The notes under the pieces are model-generated. The model was not told the origin of the DNA, searched no databases, and saw nothing but the letters and a program-made list of their open reading frames with translations. From Hyposmocoma kahamanoa (taxonomy: Eukaryota; Arthropoda; Insecta; Lepidoptera; Cosmopterigidae), in the NCBI RefSeq assembly GCF_003589595.1, contig NW_020654080.1, positions 6,247,486-6,311,485 on the forward strand: a DNA stretch of 64,000 nt, given 5' to 3'. This document shows positions 11,681 to 24,300 of this stretch, piece after piece. The translations under genes and the position numbers were made by a program. How positions within the stretch are numbered: position 1 is the stretch's first letter; every line of letters starts with the position of its first letter.

Positions 11681-13311
11681 TAATTTCGTTATAACTTTAT
11701 AAGTCGTAAAATTTCTCGATTGTTCTCGTAAACTATGGTTAACTGTGTTGATTACTCATTAAGTCACTATTTGTTAGTTATAACTAATATAGGAACTACT
11801 TATAATGTGCACGTAACTGTTTGTTGACCCCAATAAAAAAAACTTCTAGGGTATGAACAATCGACAATCCACAGACGTCTCATGAAAAACGGAATAATTA
11901 GTAGTAGGAGTACAAACTACCCTCTCACCTCTCAGAAAAATATTTTATTACTATTCAGGTAGGTAAAAGCTTTATTTTCCTAATTTCCACTTAGATTAAA
12001 CCTTACGATACACTCAGAACTTTCTCACCTCTCTGGATTCAACATGATACTCTCAGTGCTAAAAGCAATCGCTCTTCTACATAAAGATTTCTTATATAAT
12101 TTTTATAAATGTGGCTGTACTTCTACAACAGGTTCATTGTTGTTACTTTCAATATTTCTTTGCGCGCGCAGAACAGTCGCCGCCTCCACCGCGTACCCTA
12201 ATCAGACTGAAGGTACTTTCATTCCCCATGCGCTAGTTATAGCAGAAACCTCTAAGCGAGCAACCGCCGCGAAATGAATTGTTCGTGTCATGGTTTGTTT
12301 ACGTCCATTAAAAACTAAAGTTTAAAAAAAATGTGGGTTGACGTGAGTGGGCGGGAAAGGCAAAATTACTTGAATCAAACAAATGGATCTTTTATTCCAG
12401 GGTAAGTATATATTTTCTATGGAAAAGCTGCAATGTAAGTAGAATAATTCGGTATATTCAGGGCAAGCTTGGGGTGCCTTCGATCCTTTGTGACATTAAC
12501 AATTATTTATTAACTCGTTTGAGTTGTTTATTGTTGCTATCCAGTAACCCACGTATGTATGCACGCCGTGTAACTACGACTTAATGAGAAGTCGGTTTTA
12601 GTATTTCAAAACAAAGGTCTTCTTAAAAAAATATATTTGAAAATACAGACATATTCTGAGTAAGTTACATCAAGCACTTTTAGTACCTATAAATAATGTT
12701 TACTTCAAGTCTCTATTAAAGCTATAGAGTAGGCAAGTACTCTATTTGAGTACTTGATGATAGACTAAATATTTGCTGTTGGTAGGTATACATAATTATA
12801 ACAGTCGCTCTCTTACTATAACTGCCATATCTGACAAGCAATTGAGATCATTGTAACTAAGCGAGACCTTAGAGGATAAAAAAAGTAAAGGAAGTGAGAC
12901 ATAAAATCGTGCTCAGCTTTCAAAAGTGAACATTATTCGATAATCGTGTCTTCCTTTTTTTAAATGTTGAACGACTGATGTTGAAACGACCTGCACTCCA
13001 ATATTGAAGTACTAAACCGAAAATAATAACAAAAACACGAAGGAAATTTTACCTGATTAATGCTATCTTTGCTAACTTATTATTACGGTGGCTAGGAGAC
13101 GGATAATAATTGTTAGTGGAGTGAATGTTAAAATTGCACCAATGTGTCCGAAAGCGTCCTACTAGTGTTCAAAACGCACTGCAAGTCTTTACACTCCGGC
13201 CACTTTAGTCGGGTTTTCAAGTAGGTATAAAAAGTTTACGGCAGGTACTATTCCTCCACTAGGTATACATTAATGCACGTTTATATGTTATATGTATTTA
13301 TATTTTATGAA

Positions 13312-13455
13312 GACCTCCGTGACTCAACGGTGAGAAAATTCCGGGTTCGATTCCAGGTAGGGCCAATTTGACACTAGAACATAAATTTGGTTTCGATCTG
13401 GATATACTGCGTAGTTCCCCGAGGTGAATTCCATTGCTCTGGAACCGGTATTTTA
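13312..13455 (+). mobile_element. tRNA-derived SINE (family 3), 5' part damaged
   Basis: GACCTCCGTGACTCAACGGT, then a B box (GGGTTCGATTCCAGG) and a body with GATATACTGCGTAG. The region between the A and B boxes is shorter than in a tRNA. Confidence 0.5.
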
Positions 13456-13748
13456 TTTTTATTTGGGTTAACAAACAGAAAACAAAATTAAAATTTATAA
13501 CTAATTTGTTTATAGTAAATATGTAGGTAAATGATTGTATTGGGAAAACAATTATTTCACAAAATATCGACTTTGAAATAAATGCAATTAAAATTTCACT
13601 GTGTCAAAAATTGTTTTATTTTCACAAATGTCATCCCACGTTGATTTGTAACGGATGATTCCATATTTTATGTTTTGCCAAAATTTGAAAGTGTTGGCAT
13701 TTTATAGCAATTATGTCGCGTTATCCTAAATTAAGTAATTTTCGAAAT

Positions 13749-13804
13749 GCGAAAACCAATTATCTGGAATTTACACAGGTAAATTCCAGATAATTGGTTT
13801 TCGC
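13749..13804. repeat. Perfect palindrome, 26-bp arms, 4-nt loop
   Basis: The left arm starts GCGAAAACCAATTATC and the right arm ends GATAATTGGTTTTCGC; loop ACAG. Confidence 0.92.
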
Positions 13805-14716
13805 AGTATAACGACGGCATCATCAACACCATTAACCACTAATTACTACAACAAAACTGAAAACTGGTGTGACGCACATCTATAATAAATAGGAAAGAAA
13901 AAAATAGTAACGTACGATTCAAATCACTTCAAACAATAAAACGTTTGATTCCAAAAAGAAGTAGTACGACACTGTATATATTTTTTTCTTGATTTTTAAC
14001 GGTTGGTGTTTTAGCCATTTACAAAGCTTTTAATATAAAAATTAAATTTGGAAACGGATTTAGGAAAGTGATAACAAGTAATATTGTCTGACATAAGTTA
14101 AAACGACATGGAATTCCTTAGGTTGAGACAAAGTAATTGGTGTGGTTTATATCTCTTTTCTTTTTCAAACGTTACTTACATAAGTACAAAAAAATAGTTT
14201 AAGGTAAACATGCTACCTAACTAAATAAATCGAACACAATGAAAAATTCCTTGGATCTGACAGGACACGAACTTGCGTCTTTTTTATGATACCAAATGAC
14301 GAACAATCGTGAACCTGGTAGTAAGGGACAGCCTGCCCATAGCAGTTGCAGTGTCATTCAGAGTTTTAAATCGCAAAGATGTGAAGGACACTGCCACTAC
14401 CGTGCCCTGAGACATCAGTTGAAAAGTCCCTCATGCCTGTAATTGCACCAGCGCAGCGTCCTGATTTTGATTTAAATCGGAATGTATTCGATCGGGTAGT
14501 CTCGAAATCAGATGGGTTTCTGAGCGAGAAGTTGAACCTGATTCCTATTTATATCTTTGTAATTTGTGAATTAAATCAATTAGTGTTCCGATCAGAAATG
14601 TCAAAAGTTTCTGATTGGCCAGTTGTGAATCGCAATTATGCGCCTCGACCCGGAAAAGCCGCAGTTTCAAACAAAAATAGAGGCAATCAAAATCAAGCTG
14701 CAGCACCCTTACCCTT

Positions 14717-14726
14717 NNNNNNNNNN
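14717..14726. other. Assembly gap (10 N)
   Basis: A fixed-length run of ten N. True distance and content unknown; ORFs drawn across it are meaningless. Confidence 1.
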
Positions 14727-15369
14727 TTACAATCAATATTACACTACCTAACTGTTGGTAGTGTAGAGTGTACGGAGCATAAAACTCTTTGCAATGTCTT
14801 GCGTTGTCTACATGGATTGGTTCATTCCCTATTCCCAAGTCATCAGCGTATCTTATAAGGTAAACTAAGTTATATTCCCTTTATCACGATACATAGTAAT
14901 AATAGTTTGATTTATGTAAAAACTTTACCACTCTAGAGAGAGAAAGTTTGCAAAGCGCAATCTTGAAACTACCTATACCTACAATCTGCGGAAATCTTTT
15001 TTCTCCGCAAAAGATGTTCCTGACAAGCTATGAGTTACGAGAATGCGGTTATAGTAGGCATGTCGATAGTGGTTATAGAAACATTTTGTCTGCAAATGTA
15101 TCTAATATACGTTAAATATAGTGAACCAGCTGTAAAAAAATGGCAAGTTTCTTAGTTACTGTTTTCACACTACAAATAAAATGTTTACTTTCAAGTTATT
15201 TTATTTATTTATTAAGAAATAGGTACAAGAAGAATAACTTTAATCTAGTCTGCTAACGGTGTAACAAAAACCATTTTTTATTTGACCGTACACCGGCGGC
15301 ATTATTTAATTTTTTTTATAATGTCAAGTGACGACAACCAACCAATCCAACAAATCGTAAGTGATGGTA

Positions 15370-15650
15370 AGTTACACGCCTGTCCATATATAAACTGATA
15401 TCAGTTGCAATGTCACTCAGAGCTTTAAATCGTAAAGATCTGAGAGGCACTGCCACTGCGCCCGTCACCTCGAGACATAAGTTGACAAGTCCCATGTGGC
15501 TGTAATTTCACCAGCACCCTTACCCTCAAAGCCGGAACACAGTAATTGTGACATTACTGCTTGGCGGCAGAAATAGGTAAGGTGGCCGTATTGCCCTAGA
15601 TGAACTCTTTCACAAGGAGCTCTACTGCTACTAAATTCACCATTCCCCAT
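15370..15650 (-). repeat. Repeat A copy
   Basis: The minus strand holds the 5' part (TAGAGCTCCTTGTGAAAG, GGCAATACGGCCACCTTACC) and the middle of repeat A up to TGCAACTGATATCAG. ORFs here are repeat-derived. Confidence 0.65.
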
Positions 15651-16847
15651 CTAGGCAATTAAATTTAAAGCTACAAGCGAAACAAGTAAAAAGTATTATT
15701 ACGTTTGAGTTTCTTAAGTTGTTGTTAACTGTTTAATCTGATGGCTCTATAGCCAGTGCTCAATAAAATAAATAATAATAAAGATGAACATTGCGTTCAA
15801 AATATTAATTTTGTATAAAGTACCTATTCTTTGAAACCATGAAAAGTAAAAAAAAGCTAGCATACGTTTAACGTGTAAAAAAAATTAGAATATTACGTTA
15901 CAAACGAGGATCAAAGGCAACTCAAATGACACTGTCCCTGACTTAAAAAAACATGGAATTCAAGCTTTCAATACTTATTGCTAGTGCGCAATTTGTACGT
16001 CTCAAGGAAGTACGTCGACGAAAAAGTATCTGTATGTAACTGTGGAGAACACTAAGTACAGTCTCGGTAAATTGGTGCAATAATTTTTAGTGTAAAAAAA
16101 TCAAATTGGAGAAAAGAGGTCAAGAAATATACCAACTTCCTTACAACAGAATTACAGTTAGGTATTCCATATTTGAAAATAATAAAACCACACTTGAAAT
16201 TTAAATTCAGCTCTCTGCAGCTTGCCAATAAGGGCGATGATAATGTCCAAAGTGTCAACCTTGATGTGGTCTTGGCCCTACACCAACTATACCTAAAAAC
16301 GTGACATAACACCAAATTGTGTAAAAAACCGATAATTTCAATATTGTTGATTTTTGAATATGGATTATAGAATTCACTTACAGCTACGAACAGTAACTAG
16401 GAATATACTTCTTGACCTCTTTTCTCAAAATTTGAATTTGTTTGTTTTTTCTTGAAATTTTGGCACCATTATACCGAGACTGTGCTTAGCGTTAATGTTC
16501 ACACCTAAAAGCCCTAACTTAATACAAAATAAATAGTCTATAAATGATGATTAACAATGTATCGATATGTTTGAATCGATCGAATAATTCGAAGTCCATT
16601 AACGAATTGCTTTTTTTTGTTGAGTACGGAACATTTAATTTTTTATCTTAAGTTGTTTTGTTAGAATATTCTCTACTTGCTATTAAAATACCTTCAGTTC
16701 ATTACGTATTTTGGACTTTATATTATACTCTGTTAAGGAAACATCTTCTCGAACTTTCCCCTTCAGGCTGTAAAATCCCAGTAATAAATGAATAGACTTG
16801 ACACTTACTTTCCATTATACATCCTAATGTTTATTTATTAACAGAAA

Positions 16848-17171
16848 ATGCAAACAAACATGCAAACTCTAAGAATTCTATGCGAAATTCTCACGCATAC
16901 GTATGTATCCAAGTACCTAATCTCGTGCGGTTCTGCAATAAGTATTCCGTCAACTTTTTATGTAAATGAAGAGAGTAATAAAAATGGTGATAAAACGGTT
17001 GTACTGTTTGCATACGACTTTAGTTCTCACAGTTTAACACCATCTTATCTACACGGCATACAAACATACACTTCTGTGAATTGGTTGAATCACCAGGACA
17101 TTTGGTCTTTTAATTTACTTGCCTTATGTATCTTTATGTTGATACTATTTTTATTACCATTATATTACTGA
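16848..17171 (+). CDS. Unrecognised 107-aa ORF
   Basis: An ATG-initiated ORF just after an acceptor-like TTTATTAACAG. It contains HSLTPSYLHGIQTYTSVNW and ends in a hydrophobic segment (LLALCIFMLILFLLPL) that could span a membrane. No motif is recognised and there are no neighbours to support it. ORFs of this size are expected by chance in 64 kb, so this is a weak call. Confidence 0.12.
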   Translation: MQTNMQTLRILCEILTHTYVSKYLISCGSAISIPSTFYVNEESNKNGDKTVVLFAYDFSSHSLTPSYLHGIQTYTSVNWLNHQDIWSFNLLALCIFMLILFLLPLYY

Positions 17172-18329
17172 AACCGTTCACCATTTATGTTCCGAAATCT
17201 TTTAGTACGAAGCGATAAGGACGTAACGATATACGAGTATAAAATTGGTTTCTATCATCGTCCTCATCATCATAATCGTCGTCGTCAACCATAATACGTC
17301 CCACTGAGCACCGGTCTTGTTTATATAATAATAACATTTTGTGAAAACACAAGTGGTACGGAAGTTGACATTTGGCTAAATATATTTATTCATTTACATC
17401 AGGCAACTATGACCCATATAATATATGACTTGAGGACTAACATACATGTAATATAATATACATATCGCACTGTTAATACAATAGTGTATTAACTCAAAAA
17501 GTGTATTTTTTAAAGAATCGATGAAAAACGAATTTTTCACTTCTTGTGAAAGATTGAAAAGCGCCAGAAAGCGCCAGAAAGCGTTTGTACAAATATTTAT
17601 ATTCGTGTAATAGCCAGGGTTTCAATGGCGGCACCATTACATCCGGGTTTATGGCTTCATTTTTGCAGCAAATTTTTGATAATTCTTTTGCTCCGACTGT
17701 TGTATTATGTTTTGTATTATAACTTGGTAAAGAATCAAAAATAAGATTATAGTAAATGGAATTTGGAACAGCTCCGACTGTTGTGGCGGTCGAGCTGGGA
17801 GTAACCGTGATACGAAAAGAAAATAAGAAAGTGAAGGAACATGGAACAATTCAAATTTAAAATTTAAATACATGTAAAATAAAAAATGATAGGATACAAG
17901 CGGAGAGAGGCGATCCAAAGAGGTGAGATGACGGTGTAACGACGTCACACCGTCACAAGATTATTAAAAACAAGTAAGTTTATTACAGATATCTAAACAA
18001 TTTCCTACGTGCCAAATATATTTACAAATAAAAAGGAAAAATAATTTAAAATTTTTGAGTAAGGACTGTTTTGACCAGAACTAGCTCACGAAAAATTTGT
18101 CTCATATCTTTTAATTGTTTCTTACTATATTCTAACGACCGTTTTATTGAGGTGTAGAGAATCAAATTCTACGTACAGCATTAGTATAATCTTGAATTTC
18201 AAATATTTTGAGTTACAACACTATTGTAACAGCAGTGCGATATTATAAACTAAATAACTTCACGAAAGAATTGCAATGAATTGCCCTTGTCGGCGCGCCG
18301 ACATTTATGTGTAGGTTACTTATTTACTT

Positions 18330-18440
18330 TATAATAATAATAATAATGCGTACACACTCACAGCCCCGCACTTGAGAACCCTGTATCGCGGGTACCATGG
18401 AGACACATATAGACACATAGAGTTATAACAGCGATAAAAA
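18330..18440 (-). mobile_element. SINE family 1, 3' part only
   Basis: The minus strand has the 3' half of the family 1 body and the (TTA)n tail (AATAATAATAATAATGCG on the plus strand at about 18331-18350). The head is missing; an inverted-repeat element begins immediately beyond it at about 18444. Confidence 0.7.
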
Positions 18441-18443
18441 CAT

Positions 18444-18855
18444 TTAGGCCTGCCACATACAACCGGAATCCCGTTTCGAAATTCCTTATCGCAAAAAAAT
18501 GCAGTAAAACCATACAAATGACGGATTTATCACACACATGCGGTACTATTCCGTTCGATTTTTTTTTTCAATTCGAAATTCCGTATATGCCTTGGGCATT
18601 TGTAATTCCGCACGGAAAAAGCCGTTCCGAATGCAAGTCTTCTATAGATTTTATAGGACCGCAACACAACCGTTGTAAATTCCGTACGTATTTTTGCTGC
18701 AAAAACATCTGGACTTAATGCCTCACGTCTTTCAGTCAAATCTAGTTATTCCAAATGGAAATAAACGTATGTCTGTGATGGATGTCTGGATGGATGGACG
18801 GAATCTAGAATCGATACTCCGAAACGGAATTCCGACCGTATGTGGCCGGCCTTAG
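18444..18855. mobile_element. MITE, about 410 bp, abutting a SINE fragment
   Basis: Left TTAGGCCTGCCACATAC...CCCGTTTCG and right CGAAACGG...GTATGTGGCCGGCCTTAG form inverted ends of about 40 bp. The interior repeats ATTCCG-type motifs. The left border falls within a family 1 SINE body. Confidence 0.75.
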
Positions 18856-19284
18856 TGACCATGGCCAGCGCAACATGGTCGAAGCGTCGTCGCGTCGAGA
18901 TGTTGTAGGTATCCAATATCTGTAATAAATTGTTTCAACACGTTTATCCCTGTTTTATCATGCTAGTAACCGAATTGGTCGTCTTTGGTTTTAACAAGTA
19001 GGTACATTAACACTAAAGGCACAAGCTTAAAGGTTATTTTCTTCAATTTGAAAAGTAGATAAGCGGTCGTGGTTTCGTCCATCCCATCAATCTTAAACGT
19101 AGTATTTGCCTGTCACGTACGAGACAGGTTATTCCTACAGGGCAGTTTAATTCACCCTATCTTAACCCTCTTTTTCTGGTACAGTTAACCGCAAATATGG
19201 TAAAATATTTAAAAAGCAACTAAAGGTAACATAAAGGTGCGACTTCTATATAATATACAAAAAATGCAGTATTACCATTAACAA

Positions 19285-19510
19285 ATAATTAAGATCTTTT
19301 TCAAGTCACCCAGAGAGCTATGGAACGGTCTATCATCTCTCGACGTCGATTCCGGAACGCAGATATACGGAGAAGAATGAATTTTGTTTGTGTCTTGGTG
19401 CTTCAGTGGATACCCAGATAAGGGTACAGAAGCGTAAGTACGCAAACGATGTGCTGGATTGATGACTTTGTCATAGAGATTTACGCTCAGCATCGGATGG
19501 AAAGTAATAA
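19285..19510 (+). mobile_element. Decayed RTE-like LINE 3' fragment
   Basis: The plus strand reads VTQRAMERSII, RRRFRNADIRRR and, after breaks, CWIDDFV. These match the end of RTE-type reverse transcriptases (QRAMERxMLG...RxRNxxIRRR...RWxDDIV). It is frameshifted and mutated. The same family is present at 54690-55060. Confidence 0.7.
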
Positions 19511-20261
19511 TAATATAAAAAATCTTGAGTCAAAACATTGCACGGTATCATAAAATTAGAACATTATTAAACGAGGAACATTTTAAGATAAGGTTGACCA
19601 TTAGCGCCCGCACTAGTTTTAAATAAAACTGTATGACAGACCCTACGTCTTCCTCCGGATTTAATTTATAAATACCAAGCATTCTACATGATAAAAGAAT
19701 ACGATCAAAATTATGAAAGCGAAAGAAGAATAACAATTTTTAAATAATGTGCGTTAAATTTTGTTGAAAAAGAAGATTTTTTTATGATTCTACATCCATT
19801 ACTCGTAGAAGGTCCTTTGAGAAAATCTACACCACCAATTCCTTATACATATAATATAAATTACTCTACAAGTATTTCTATAAATCGACAACTCGAAGAA
19901 GGGTCGTAGACCAATGGAATTTAAAGCTGGACGACAACCCCTACTCAACACCCCTAATCCAACTGACCGGATAGAACAGTTGGACTAGAACTCTTAAATT
20001 TATTTGTTAAAGTGTTTCTGTTATCGACTGTAGGCCAGGTTACGTTCTACTTTCACGAACGAAAATATTTATTCGCCGATGGAAAATGTTATAAGATATC
20101 CATCGGTAAATGCGATGGCGTGTTATTGGGTTCCTACGGGCGGTTAGGCATTGATTGATATTATAACTCATAACGCCGCGTAAAGTTGTAATACGTGAAC
20201 GTGTAATCTAGTATGATTCGAGTTCTTTTAATCTTTTTTATTGTTTTTGATAAAATGTAAG

Positions 20262-20590
20262 TACGGATTTGACCTCCATCTTACCTGATGGAAAGTGACG
20301 ATGAGGTCGACGATGGAGCATGCACACCTATATAATGCCTATTCGCTCTCGCCTTGAAAAGGCCCAAGTCACAACGTTCAGGAAACAAATCTGCAGGCAG
20401 GGAAATCCACTTCCCAGCCGTTCGCCATAGTGCGAATATTCGGCATATCCACAACATAGGGATAGAACCCAAGCCTACGCCTAGTCCCCCGGGGATGAAA
20501 AGGGGAAGGCGGAATCAAATCGTGTAATTCCATCGCACACTTATGGCTTTCTCTCTGAAAATGACTCATGACGTCGTTTCATTTTAAAGA
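20262..20590 (-). mobile_element. LINE 3' fragment
   Basis: Two overlapping minus-strand frames give LIPPSPFHPRGTRRRLGF and then, after one frameshift, ISLPADLFPERCDLGLFKAR ending HAPSSTSSSLSIR and a stop. This is the terminal domain of a Jockey-like LINE, related to but distinct from the element at 21395. The 5' end is truncated. Confidence 0.85.
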
Positions 20591-20807
20591 TCTGTAATAG
20601 TTACAAATAATATTTTTAGTTAACGTAATAACAACACAGGTCTGTGATGAAAAAATTGTTTCAAATTTTGATATGATCCTTGTATGTCCTGTTTTATGTG
20701 CTGTAAACAGCACAGCGGGAAAAATAATGAAAAAAATCGTTCTTTTATTTGAGTTTACCTACAAATCACACGTTAAGTTTACGTTATAATTTGTTTTATG
20801 ATACTAA

Positions 20808-21120
20808 ATGACGGGACGAACAAGTTAAGTGCCTGGTGGTAAGTGACACGCCTGTCCATAACAGCTGCAGTGTCACTCAGAACTTTAAATCACAACGATC
20901 AAAGGGCACTGCCAGTGGCGCTCGTCACCTTGTGACGTAAGTTTGTATGTTCCCATATACCTGCAATTTTACAACATTGTTACCTTTCAAAACGGAAATA
21001 CAGTAAAGCTCACATTACTACTCGGCGGCAGAACTAGGTATAGTGGCAATATTCCCTGGATGTACTCTCACAAGTTCACAAGGAGTTCTACTACCTACTA
21101 CTAGAAGTTCTAAAACTTTT
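20808..21120 (-). repeat. Repeat A copy
   Basis: Complete on the minus strand, from the GTAGAACTCCTTGTGAACTT part down to CACTTAACTTGTTCGTCCCG. Lies about 280 nt upstream of the LINE at 21395. Confidence 0.68.
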
Positions 21121-21394
21121 CTGATATACTTACAAACTGTTTTTTAGTATTTAAACTCTATTTATATAGATACTCTATTAATATTATTATTAACTTATTA
21201 TTTTTTATCCTCAGTTAACAAAGTAAACAATGTTAGTTTAGGCTGACAACATTATTCAGCCTTTCTTTTGTTGCATTGTTGTGTTCTTGTTGTATGCACA
21301 ATAGGAAAAGTACCAAAAGAAATTTCAATGAAAAGCTAAGCTAAAAGATAATGCACTTTATGTATTGTTTACATAATAATTACATACATATATA

Positions 21395-24300
21395 TTAGCC
21401 GTGGGGCGACGGCTTAAGAATACATTGTCGCCTCCCCATACATGCCCGCGGGGGTCGTAAGAGGCGACCGAGGGCGTCACAAGTGGTCCATCTGCTTAGC
21501 GTTGTGGTAGGCTTTGTGCCGACTGGATAACGACCACAGTACACACGGCGGAAAACCCTCCACAGTGAAACGCTTTTGCGAATCGCGTTCAAGGATCAGT
21601 TGGTGTACATCCAGTGCACGTGGAGTTTTCGGCGCGGTATCTGGGAGGACTGAGGCGGATATTCGCCATGTCACTTGTTGAGGGATATCTAGTTGACCTG
21701 CCGGCCAGGGAGACCCGTAGAAACGGTTGTCCGCTGGACGCCCGCGGTACAGTACAGGGGCCCAATAGGGACTAACTACCCCTAGAGGCTGCCCCACCAT
21801 GCCGCGCATAATCTTGGGGTAGGTCGTCGTGCCGGTTAGTGACCGGAATTTGGGGTCCCGGCGGCATATCCCGGGGGGGTACGGGGGCCCTTCCGTTCGG
21901 CGGGTCAGCCGGCTATCCTTCAAAAGATCAACGGCATGTATTGCAGTTCCCCTCGTTTTTCTTCTTTGGTGCAGTGCCGAAGGCTTCATCTCTTCACACT
22001 ACCGTCCTTCTTACCCACCATGACAGCGCAACATAAGAATGCAGATCGTTCAGCGGTGCCTAATCCCCCCACCGCGTTTATTATTGAGTTCGCTAACATC
22101 CGCGGACTCCACTCCAACCTCAAAGCTGTCCACCATCACCTCGAGACAGCCCGGCCTGCCCTGCTTTTCCTGACGGAGACGCAGATTCGCCGTCCGAATG
22201 ATATGAGCTACTTGAACTACCCCGGCTACTCGCTTGAGGAAAACTTTCAGGCCAAAGCCGGGGTATGTGTATATATTCGTTCGGATGTGTGCTGTCGCCG
22301 TCTGCGCTGCCTGGAGGACCCCTCCTTTTCCACTGTGTGGGTGCTCGTAGAATCTAGTTATTCAGCTAGAGTCTTCGCGTGCTTATATAGATCCCACAGC
22401 GGGGATGCGGAGACAACTAGGCTCTTTGACCAACTGAGCCAGGCGACTCTTGACGCGCAGGCGCAGTTCCCACCTGCGGAGATGGTCGTGTTGGGGGACT
22501 TTAATGCTCACCATGAATCATGGTTAAGTTCCCTCAAGACTGACCATGCAGGAAGAACTGCCCACGCTTTCGCTCTCACGCATGACTTGACCCAACTGGT
22601 AACCCAGCCCAACCCGGGTTCCAGACATATCGGATCATGCACCCTCTTTGCTTGACCTTCTGCTCGCGAGTCACCCTACCTACTATACAGTATCAGTCAG
22701 CGCCCCCCTGGGAAGTTCTGATCACAGTTTGGTTGGGTGTAAGGTTTCCCAAATGCCTCCAACTAAGCTGAAGGAGGTCACTCGTCGCATTTGGCACTAC
22801 TCGTCGGCGGATTGGGATGGTATGCGCGACTACTTTGCGTCCATCCCTTGGTTGCAGCACTGCTTTGCGGGAAAGGATGCCTCAGCAGCTGCCGATGCTG
22901 TTGTCGATGAGATTGGAACGGCTATGAATTACTACATACCGTCTTCCAGTGTCATCGCCAATCGCAGAGGACGCCCTTGGTTCAATCGCGAATGCATGGA
23001 CGCTGTTAGTGAGAAACAGCCTGCATATCGTGGTTGGATCAAGGGTCGTGTAACAAAGGATCCCAACCTTGCGTCCCTTAAAGCAACCAAGTCTTGCAGG
23101 AGGGCTTACATAAGAGCGGATGCCCAGCGCGTTTCACGGATTGGCCAGAAGCTGGTAGCCCATCCCACCGGTAGCCGTGCCTACTGGAGCCTGGCCAAAG
23201 CCGTGCAGTCCAATTTTTATTGGCCGACCTTTTTGGGGCTAACTCGCGCATTCACGACCAAGATGCGCAACCGCCGTCAATTCCCCACTGCGGAGTCACA
23301 ATGCCTGATATAGTTATCAGGCAATGTGATGTCCGCAAGGAACTGCAGACTCTTGACGTGCGGAAGGCCTATGGTCCAGATGGGATACCTCCTATCGTCC
23401 TTAAAAGGTGTGCGGCGGAGTTGTCTCCCGTACTGACGCGCTTATACCGCCTCTCATACCAATCTGGTAACGTGCCCCTAGCTTGGAGGGAGGCCAACGT
23501 GCAACTTATCCCCAAGAAAGGAGATCGGTCTGATCCGACAAACTATCGCCCAATAGCTGTCACTTCAGTGCTCTGCAAAGTGATGGAGCGGATTCTAAAT
23601 ATCCAGATAATCCGGCACCTGGAACGTCACTCCATTGTTAATGATCGACAGTACGGGTTTCGGCCGAACCGATCAACGGGTGACGTTCTAGCGTATCTAA
23701 TGCATCTCTGGGGTGAAGCTATCGACAAACAGGGCGAAACCTTAGCGATAAGTCTGGATATTGCTAAGGCCTTTGATCGGGTCTGGCACCGTGGTCTCCT
23801 CTCCAAGCTTCCAGCATATGGTCTTCCCGGCCGCCTTTGTGAATGGATCTCCGGCTTTCTGCGCGAGCGAAGATTGCGTGTCCTTGTTGACGGAGGCACT
23901 TCGCGGCTCGTGACAGTTAATGCTGGGGTGCCACAGGGCTCCGTGCTGTCGCCCACGCTGTTCCTTCTGCATATCAATGACTTGTTGCCTTTTGGCAACA
24001 TTCATTGCTATGCAGATGATAGCACAGTGCACGGTTGCTATTATAAGCAACCGTCAAGCAGCCGGGAGGACCCTGAGAGAAACCGGGAAAAACTTGTCGC
24101 TGAGCTCAACCATGTTTTGGAACATATATCGTCGTGGGGCTCCCGAAACTTAATTGAGTTCAACGCCAAGAAAACCCAGGTGTGCGCGTTCAGTTCCAAA
24201 AAATCCCCATTCCTTCCACTTCCCCATCTTCAGGGTACAACGCTGACGCTGCAGGACAAGCTCAGCCTGCTGGGGATGAGCATCCGGAAGGACATGAGCA

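Larger units (their letters stand above)
10529..19284. other. Gene-poor stretch upstream of the drebrin-like gene
   Basis: Apart from the repeats and the weak ORF at 16848 listed separately, I see nothing genic. 10529-10680 is the promoter region of the drebrin-like gene. A more CG-rich patch at about 12160-12290 contains GCGCGCGCAG and CCGCCGCGAA but has no recognisable product. Confidence 0.5.

Noticed and set aside
14433..14858. 141-aa plus-strand ORF
   Set aside because: It runs through the N gap and partly over repeat A.
21477..21989. 170-aa minus-strand ORF
   Set aside because: It is antisense to the GC-rich 5' region of the LINE; high GC removes stop codons. No motif.
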